From Meandrina meandrites (Eukaryota; Cnidaria; Anthozoa; Scleractinia; Meandrinidae), in NCBI GenBank assembly GCA_963693305.1, contig OY855916.1, forward strand, positions 10,298,001 to 10,362,000: a DNA stretch of 64,000 bases, written 5' to 3'. How positions within the stretch are numbered: the first letter of the stretch is position 1; each line of letters opens with the position of its first letter. The notes below the pieces were generated by a model. It did no database searches and was not told the DNA's origin. It was given only the letters and a program-made list of their open reading frames with translations. This document shows positions 56,640 to 64,000 of this stretch, piece after piece. Made by a program: the position numbers and the translations under genes.

Positions 56640-56940
56640 TTTTATACCACAATGAATGGTTATAAGCAGTATTCGGTTTTGGGGGAAAGTAGCAGAAAAG
56701 CAAGGAGTTTGAAAGTGTAAAACGAGTCTGCAAACCAGTGACTTGCAGTTAGCATTTAATGGTGTGAAAATCAGTGCGAATGCACAAACAGCGATCGACA
56801 AACTACGGCCGTAAAACTATAACTTGATTTTTTCATAATCAATTAAGAGAATGAATACTCAAGTTTTAGGGAATTTTAATGCCTTTAATTCCGCTGCTAA
56901 CTTTTCCTTTCATATTTACAATGGTTGGTGAACAACTACA
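56640..56940. repeat. Dispersed repeat, copy 2
   Basis: Clear homology to 42250-42745 (GCAGTATTCGGTTTTGGGGG, CCAGTGACTTGCAGTTAGCA, GCGATCGACAAACTACGGCC). Lies just 3' of the receptor gene. Confidence 0.75.
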
Positions 56941-58446
56941 TTAATTTTGGAGAGCAAAACTTTCATGGGTCCTTCCCAACCCAAAGACAACAACTTACGG
57001 TCTGCACTCTTTTTCATATGTAGCTACCAAAATATAGAACTCTCTCCTACAAAACATCAGATTTTCTACAATTCAAGCGGGAGATCCTCAAATATGAAGC
57101 CTTTCCACTGTAGATCGTATCCCTCTGCATGCATAATATCGTATTTAGTTTAGATATAATAGTGATATTGTAATTTAGCACATTTTATTTTACTTTATTT
57201 TACTTTTACTTTCTATAATTTATTTTCCCGAAGATATTAGCTCTACAGCTACTCTAGAAATTTCTCGCCGCGAAATGAAAACACAGCGAGCTAGCCGGGC
57301 GGAATCGCTTCGTGAACCTCCGTGAATCTTCGCCCGCTCCCAGAACCAATCAGATTGCAGGATTTAGAGAATTCCGCCCACTCACAAGCTAAGAAAAAAA
57401 AAGTTTTCATCTTTGCCCTATTTGCCTAACATTTGAAAGATATCAACTAATGTAAATAGAGTAAAACTGATGCATTTTATAATAAATAACAGTGTAGGGG
57501 AAGGAACAGAACTTTTGTTGCAATTGACATCTAATTACCAAGGTAAAAATACCAATAAATTTAAATATCAAAATACATACAGGCCTCCTTTAGACAACCG
57601 CTTGTCCCGTGTTGCGGAAGAATGTGAATAACGCCCGGTTTTAGCTTCCCCAACCGGACCTATTGATTCCTTTTTATCCACGCGGCTGAGTTATAAATGT
57701 TTTACAACTCATCGTCCAAACGGTGTGTAGTCAGGTGTGGTAAAAGTAATGTTCTATGTACACATTAGTTGTCATAGTACGCCATGGCCATCGTTTTTAT
57801 GATTAACTATACGTTCATTCGACAACTAATCTCAAATAAAAGAAAAATTTCTTTTCAGACTTGTATAGCGTCACCTTGAACGGCTCTCCCTTCGCCACTT
57901 ATTTCTCGCAGTGAATTGAGTTTTGCAGGTACTTCACCACTGGTTGCCAATTATGATAGGATTGTTTATTGACTATGCCCCTAAACTACCTACTTCCTCA
58001 AGAGGATTTCCTTGACAACCCGATGAACGTTATTAAATAAAAAGTGGTTAAGCAATTGAATTTATACCCTTATTTTGAGTGCGTTTAAAGCAAGGAGCTT
58101 GAGGGAAGGTGCGTATCAAACAAATACCGTAAAACTTCTTTAAAGCTCCAGGAGGACGTATTTCTTTTTATATTTTAACGTTCTTTTCTGAATCTCCTTG
58201 CAACGCTTAAATCAGCTATCCAGCATGAAGATAGTTCTTATAATGCGTGACCGAAAAAAAGTAATTTGTTACCCAGATTAGAGATCCAATCCATACCAGA
58301 TATCAGGCTCATCACATTACGCATTCGCAATCGCATTTACAGCGAAACGTCCGCACGTCAACTTGACTTAGCGTTGACAAATCAATACAGAAACACTGTT
58401 TTAACACTAAATCTATCGGTTCAAAAGTCCAGATACATTGTGGGTT
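56941..58446. other. Intergenic, no gene seen
   Basis: Includes a TTTTATTT-rich tract near 57180-57215 and a GC-rich segment (57270-57370) sharing AACCAATCAGATT-like sequence with 42840. No credible gene. Confidence 0.5.
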
Positions 58447-59731
58447 ATGAAGGTGGCGAATGAACTCTTCATTCTTTGTACGCTATTCTGATACTCGGCT
58501 AGTAAAGGTACGTTTTAAACTAATCCTCCATGAGCAAGCGCGAGAAGTATGCTTTAGGCTATATTTAGCATTACAGAAAAGCAAGTAAGTTACACCTCGC
58601 CTGCTACTAGATAAGATTGCTTCATGATACCCACCTGAATTGAGGTTAAATTGAGTATAATTAACTTTGTTCGGTGTCCAAAGTTGGTGAGATTCAGAAA
58701 TCTGGCGGCAGAGTAATTTGTTTTGAGATAAAATTTGAGCAGGTCAGTCACGTAACCGGAAATATATTGGCATAAACACTGGTAAATCACCTTTTTTAAA
58801 TGTTTAAGAAAGAAAAATGCGAGGAAAAAATAATAATGTACAGTATTACTAAGCTGACTAAGAGAAACAACAAGTATGCGATCGACATTCAACGCATTCC
58901 ACCTTTAAAGTAAACATGGAATAACCGCCAAACGAAAAGTCACTCTGCTCACTTGCCTGGCTTTATACCTACTAGTTTGTTATAAATCATCTGACTTACT
59001 TGTTAAGTATTCTTTTTCATTTCAGTTCAATTGTAACACTTTCAAGTACAACTGTTTTTGAGCTTTCGGCAAACGTTTTCATGCCATCTTTCTTTGGTTC
59101 CATTAATGAGTCTTGCTAACTTCTTACTTTTAATTGGGATGCCGTGACAAGCAAACCGGAATGCACGACTGGACAATTTTTGTTCTTTTGCATAATGTAT
59201 CAATTTTATTTTGCGCAGGAAATTTGCCGTTGCCGTTAAAAGAGTAAGGCGTACAATAAGGCAGCAGAAAGGAGTTACACTGTTGCAAATCCTTAATCGA
59301 TATCAAAGTTAAGCCACAAGAAACACTCTTGCTCGTGAAGGAATTGAATAAAAACCAGTCAGTTTGATAGCAGAATCATTGTCGTTTCTCATCAGGCAGT
59401 GCGCCGGCATTTTCAGCAAACCCCCCAAACCCGTTCCTTGTTTCTGAAGGCAACATTCTCACTCTGGAATGGACGTACAACTTTGGAGATGGATCATTCA
59501 AACAGATCGTTTTTGGAATTGCGCACACAAGCGACATTGTAGACAAGGACGGTGCCAGTACCCTATATATAGCTCCTGCGTACAGAGGACGCTTACCAGT
59601 GAATGTATCAGATACCTATGCATCGATCACGTTCCTGAGAGTGAATTGAACAGACAGTGATGAATATACGCTGACGATAAAAAGCACAAAGGGAGAAAGG
59701 GCCAAGAGTAAAGTGAAGATTTCAGTAGAGT
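58447..59731 (+). pseudogene. Two-exon V-type Ig receptor pseudogene
   Basis: Exon 1 (58447-58507) starts MKVANELFILCTLF, a signal peptide, has a TGA at 58489-58491, then YSASK and donor G|GTACGT in phase 1. Exon 2 (59396-59731, phase 1-1, acceptor CTCATCAG, donor T|GTAAGT) reads SAPAFSANPPNPFLVSEGN, LTLEWTYNFG, YRGRLPVNVSDTYASITFL, then TGA at 59647-59649, then TDSDEYTLTI. This is a V-set-like Ig without the first cysteine. In exon 2, CGA (Arg) to TGA at a CpG is the simplest change. Downstream exons are not seen; repeats follow. Alternatively stop codons are sequencing errors, but two in two exons argues for decay. Confidence 0.7.
58508..59395 (+). other. Intron of the V-type Ig pseudogene
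   Basis: Between the two recognisable exons; nothing else seen on either strand. Confidence 0.5.
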
Positions 59732-60002
59732 GTAAGTACGAAAAGGAAATGAATAGCTCATATGTTCTGTGTCAAATTAAGCTGCTTTCAAGAGTTTCAC
59801 GGATGCGTGTACCGGGTTATTGAGAAGGGAAAACTTTATAGCGCTCTCAAATATATATAGTATACTATAAATTTCCGAAAATAAACCGATCCACGCCCAC
59901 AACCCCCCTCCCCCCAACCCCCGCCCCCTAAAATTAATTCCTCTCAATATTATAACACCCCACTTCCAAACCCCACCCCCTACCCGACCCCATTGAAAAT
60001 CA

Positions 60003-60750
60003 ATACTGAAGAGGGTCTGGATGAGGTCATCCTCGGAGACCCAGGGGCAGTAAGTCGAGGCGAAACGGAGTAAACCGGGCAGAAATTGTAGCGCAAAAGT
60101 TTTCTATAAAAGTAAAAGAGCCCCTGGGAAACGACTCTCTCCAGACCATTTCCAAGCCTTTGTGCGAATGCTGGCTCCTGATTGAGCAAAATAAGTCCTT
60201 TGTATTATTTTGCCCAATCGGCGAACAGTAACTTCAGAGTCACTTTCGTGTGTTCTTACACGGCATTTTATTTAAATTTACGTTAGAGAACCACAAAAAA
60301 GTCGGGGAATCATTTCGGGTGTCAGAAAGAAATATATTTCAAGATCTACCCGGATATTTTCACTTGGACTGATCAATAATGAAAAGGGTCTGGATGGGGT
60401 AATCCTCGGAGACCCAGGGGCAGTTGGTCGGGGCGAAACGGAGTAAACCGGGCAGAAATTGTAGCGCAAAAGGTTTCTATAAAAGTAAAAGAGCCCCTGG
60501 GAAACGACTCTCTCCAGACCATTTCCAAGCCTTTGTGCGAATGCTGGCTCCTGATTGAGAAGAATAAATCCTTTGTATTATTTTGCCCAATCGGCGAACA
60601 GTAACGTCAGAGTCACTTTTGTGTGTTCTCATACGGCATTGTATTTGAATTTACATTAGAGAACCACAAAAAGTCGGGGAATCATTTCGGATGTCAGAAA
60701 GAAATATATTTCAAGATCTACCCGGATATGTTCACTTGGACTGATTAGAG
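60003..60750 (+). repeat. 374-bp tandem duplication of the long-TIR element left end
   Basis: 60003-60376 and 60377-60750 are near-identical direct copies (each contains GGGTCTGGATG, GAGACCCAGGGGCAGT and GAACCACAAAAA). The second copy is also the left end of the element at 60403-61507. Confidence 0.85.
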
Positions 60751-61507
60751 GAATCGAAAATAGAGGCTTGTTTACCCTTATGCGACGCATTGGCAGCCGT
60801 TCGGCACACTCGTCTGATATCGTCTGGCACGTGCGGTAAAACAATGTGCGCAGCGCTGAAAAATTGCAGTCGGCCGAAAAATATTGAGATAAAGTTAGAA
60901 AAACGTCAAATCAAATTTACAAGCCAGTACTTTCAATCTTTTAACCCCAAATAAAAAATTCAGAAAATTGAGACCTAGAAGCTTACATCAATCACTCATT
61001 TCATTTATTTTTTTTAATATATATATATTTTTTTTATTTTCGGATATTTCGGCCAACTGGAATATTCCCGTGCTGCAAAGAAATGCACAGACGAGTATGC
61101 CGAACCGCCCCCAATGCATTGCACAGGTAAACAAGACGCAATTTATATTTACGATACCTCTGATCGGTCCAAACAAAAATTACCGGTGAATGTTGTGATA
61201 TCTTTCTTTCTGACATCCGAAATGACTTTCGGCTTTCTAATGTTAATTACAATAAAATATGGCCGATGCAATAACCGCCGTGTAAGAACACACGAAAGTG
61301 ACTCTGAAGTTACTGTCCGCCGGACAAAATAATACAAAGGATTTATTTTGCTCAATCAGGAGCCAGCATTCGCACAAAGGCTTGGAAGTGGTCTGGAGAG
61401 AGTCGTTTCCCAGGGGCTCTTTTACTTTTATAGAAAACTTTTGCGCTACGATTTCTGCCCGGTTTACTTCGTTTCGCCCCGACTAACTGCCCCTGGGTCT
61501 CCGAGGA
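60403..61507. mobile_element. Long-TIR foldback element, copy 2 (1,105 bp)
   Basis: Left TIR 60403-60640 and right TIR 61268-61507 are long inverted copies with outer ends TCCTCGGAGACCCAGGGGCA. Interior shares GCAGTCGGCCGA, CCAGCCAGTACTTTCAAT-like and GATACCTCTGATCGGTCCAA segments with copy 1 at 23905. No transposase. Confidence 0.85.
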
Positions 61508-61514
61508 TGGGATG

Positions 61515-61640
61515 GGGTTTACTGACAACTGACAATTGGCCAAAATTATACCTGACAACTGACATATCGCCTAAAATTTAACTAACAACTGACATTTGTA
61601 GTGAGTTTTCCTGGCAACTGACAAAAAAAATGTCTGTCCT
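61515..61640. repeat. Short GACAACTGACA repeats
   Basis: Several irregularly spaced copies of CTGACAACTGACA right after the foldback element. Confidence 0.7.
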
Positions 61641-62330
61641 TAATATCCACAAAATCCCGTAGAAAATAACATTGTATGACTCTTTTCGTCTAACAAATGT
61701 ACGTTTTATGCTAAATCGTAGCAGCAGGACGGTAGAGTGTCATGTGTCATATTTTGTTAATAATTTACAGTATGACCCATAACCTGATTGAGATTCTTGA
61801 GTGGGGAGAGTGGGATTCTTGAATGCACCCAAAAAGTCACCGTATCAAACAGAACCAGACGCATTTTTGAAACACATATATTCAAACGAACTTCCCTGTT
61901 ATATAACTCCTTCCGAAACTGAATAAGCCTACCGAAAACAGTGTTATAGATTTGTTATGAGGCTCAAGATCCTGTTTTATAGATCTTTAGTATTTTTCAG
62001 TAATTTTAGGCGGTTTTCTGACGTTTTGGAAAAATATTGAAATCCAAGATGGCGGATCCAAGATGGTGGCTGTTTTGACTTCACGATGTAATTGTGACGT
62101 GATGTGCCGTCATCATCCCACGTGACGTATATAAAAAGATATATTTTTGGTCAGTTAAGGAGCGGGTAGGGGGGGGGGGGGGGGAATCCGGTCTGAAAAG
62201 ATCCAAAAAAGTCCGGTCTGAATTTAAGAAGAGTAGAGGCCAGACGAAGAACATCCCCTGGTCCTCCAGGATGGGGGTTGCAGTTGGGCGGCCGGCTGAT
62301 CACCCGCTCCCAGAAAATGTTATTTTTTAC
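61641..62330. other. Intergenic, no gene seen
   Basis: Contains GATCCAAGATGGCGG near 62045 and a G run at 62169-62185. May include the 5' UTR of the RTE-like LINE that follows. Confidence 0.4.
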
Positions 62331-62429
62331 AGAAACCGAAACTAAAACTACTATTCATACCGCGAAGCAGGGGTAAAAGGTGTTAGCACCCGGTTGGAAC
62401 AACGTGCAAAGGAGTGAATGACGCATAAA

Positions 62430-63830
62430 CCGCCGACGAAATTGCTGTCGCCAAAAGTGTGGGTGACGATCGGGCAATGGAATGTAAGGACAATGTTTGA
62501 GACTGGTAAGTGTGCCCAGATGATCAAGGAGATGCAGAGGTATGGTATTAGTATTCTAGGAGTAAGTGAAATGAGATGAAACTCTTGTGGGAAGTTGAGG
62601 GTAGCTACAGGCGAAACTGTGCTATACTCATGAGAGAGGAGTTGGCTTCATTCTGTCCAATTAACCCTTTAACCGGCAATCGCACAAATTTGTACGAAAA
62701 GCAGCAGCAATGTTTTGAAAATCTGCAGCTTTCACAGATCTGGAGATATGATAGTAATAATCTCTTGTTACGACAAAGTGATAAATCTTGAAGCGTTTAA
62801 AGCCAATTAACTGGCTACAGCTCTGGCTTTTCGTTTCATATGGCTATTTGTTCCGCAGGAAATCCAAACATGCTCATTTTCTACTTCATTCGAAAGCAAC
62901 AAAAAACACACATCTTTCCCTTCAAATTTTTTAATAAAAAAAAACAATTCTAAATCTAAAATGTTGCATTTACAGCAGACGTCAAGCCTTCTACTTTTCG
63001 TTCAGTAAGAAAATTTGCCATCAAACCTTCAACGGACTGAACAATTACCATTCGATTAGAGCTATGCTTGCCAACCCCCAGATTCTCCTATACTTGACCG
63101 AAAGGAATGCTTGGGAAATTAGACACTTCAGCCGCATGCAACACAACCTACCTCCATTTCACGTGTTTTTTATAAGTGTCGAGCCAGCCAATTCTACCGG
63201 CAAAATATTGCACCGATTGCATTATTTAGAAGTCAAATCTCGTCCAAATTGCCTTGGTGGGTCTTCGAATCCAGCCACAGAACGGCCAGAGAGACAACTT
63301 CACTCATGAACAACCATGTTTCCATACATATAGTTTTGGCGTTCCAATCACCGTCAAATCATCTCTCACTCCTGGTTTCTTTCAGAAGTTTGCCTGTGCA
63401 CAAAATTCAAGCTTCATGATGCCAGCCTGGGGGCCTCTGCAGTGGAAAATGGCTCTAAAAGCACTTATAAACCGAAAACTTACCAGATTTGAGCCGAACT
63501 GCTCGACTTATCGAGCAAGCAACGGCCGAATGCTGACGTCACAATGAAAATTTGAGCCCTCGGTGTTACTAAACAGCGCATAGTTTCAATTAAACTTTTT
63601 ATATGCGATCACGAAATTGTAGAGACTGCCTATGCTCAGAAAAAACTCTTTTAAGAAGGGTTAAGCTGCACAACGTCTGCTGGAATAGGAACCAGTGTCT
63701 GAGAAGATAATCAGAGCCCGGGTCATCTCAAGGTGGCAGCCGGTTACCATCTTGCAATGCTATGCTCCAACAAACGGGGCAACGGAGGAGAAACTTTTGA
63801 ATAAACTGTCGAAATTAAATAACTTTTTTT
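62430..63830 (+). mobile_element. RTE-like LINE endonuclease fragment, split by a piggyBac-like element
   Basis: Part 1 (62430-62664) reads IGQWNVRTMFETGKCAQM, MQRYGISILGVSEMR, then TGA, KLRVATGETVLYS: the start of an APE-type endonuclease of RTE-clade LINEs. Part 2 (63665-63830) reads EPVSEKIIRAR, TILQCYAPTNGATEEK. Removing 62665-63664 joins the two in one frame (GVGFILSN then AAQRLLE). Several stops and a frameshift before the junction show it was already decaying. Confidence 0.8.
62665..63660. mobile_element. 996-bp piggyBac-like non-autonomous element with TTAA target duplication
   Basis: Flanked by TTAA at 62661-62664 and 63661-63664; ends CCCTTTAACC and ...AAGAAGGG give short CCCTT terminal inverted repeats. 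TTAA targets and CCCT starts are diagnostic of piggyBac. Open frames inside have no transposase features. Confidence 0.82.
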
Positions 63831-64000
63831 CAAGTTGCTGTGATGAACTACTTTAATATGTTTAATATATTTAGGTACATCTAAAATATCTGCTTACTAT
63901 TCAAAAAAGGTCATTGACCTAATTTGTGACGTGTTTACTATGGCTATCGAAATCTTTAGCGAATTTGCATAATTGTAAACCCATGATAATTTTTGATAAT
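63831..64000. other. End of window
   Basis: Frame similarity to the LINE is lost after about 63830; no further feature is visible before the window ends. Confidence 0.4.

Noticed and set aside
62576..63547. Open frames inside the piggyBac-like element
   Set aside because: No transposase motifs; the frames are short and unrelated to each other.
56418..64000. Tyrosine phosphatase domains downstream of the receptor
   Set aside because: I looked for WPD, HCxxGxxR and KNRY-type motifs in the downstream translations and saw none.

Overview
The window is animal nuclear DNA, most likely from a cnidarian and probably a stony coral. It is AT-rich, intron-dense and full of short non-autonomous DNA transposons, decayed LINEs and tRNA-like repeats. 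The species call is inference from repeat style and gene content; no marker gene is present.

The main feature is one large plus-strand gene from 11198 to 56417. I reconstruct 33 coding exons, nearly all with phase-compatible GT/AG boundaries, that add up to an uninterrupted frame of 2,469 residues. In order it encodes a signal peptide, 6 Ig domains, 10 fibronectin type III (FN3) domains, 4 more Ig domains, 2 more FN3 domains, a LAR-type receptor phosphatase membrane-proximal module with a basic RRKRR cleavage-like site, one transmembrane helix, and a ~100-residue tail with no catalytic domain. The first part (to 44062) has the order of the homophilic adhesion protein Sidekick. The second part (from 45255) looks like a receptor-phosphatase ectodomain that has lost its phosphatases. 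Whether this is one chimeric gene or two adjacent genes cannot be settled from sequence alone, but the phases join cleanly and no signal-peptide exon is visible for the second part.

Left flank (1-11197): a 340-bp TTC/GAA microsatellite, exon-like islands on the minus strand (two cysteine-rich), a CR1/L2-like LINE on the minus strand, a tRNA-like repeat next to a foldback, and the 3' half of a Tx1/L1-like LINE with its poly(A).

Introns: an 803-bp MITE inside a tandem array; a solo-LTR-like remnant; a foldback element carrying a nested LINE; a Harbinger transposase remnant; several hairpin MITEs; a 2,361-bp transposon with 6-bp target duplication placed just after a splice donor, containing a ~80-bp minisatellite; a Penelope-type GIY-YIG fragment; a pogo/Tigger-like MITE; and an open minus-strand exon-like segment.

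Right flank (56418-64000): a two-exon V-type Ig receptor pseudogene with two in-frame TGA codons, a second copy of the long-TIR element beside a 374-bp tandem duplication, and an RTE-like LINE endonuclease split by a piggyBac-like element flanked by TTAA.
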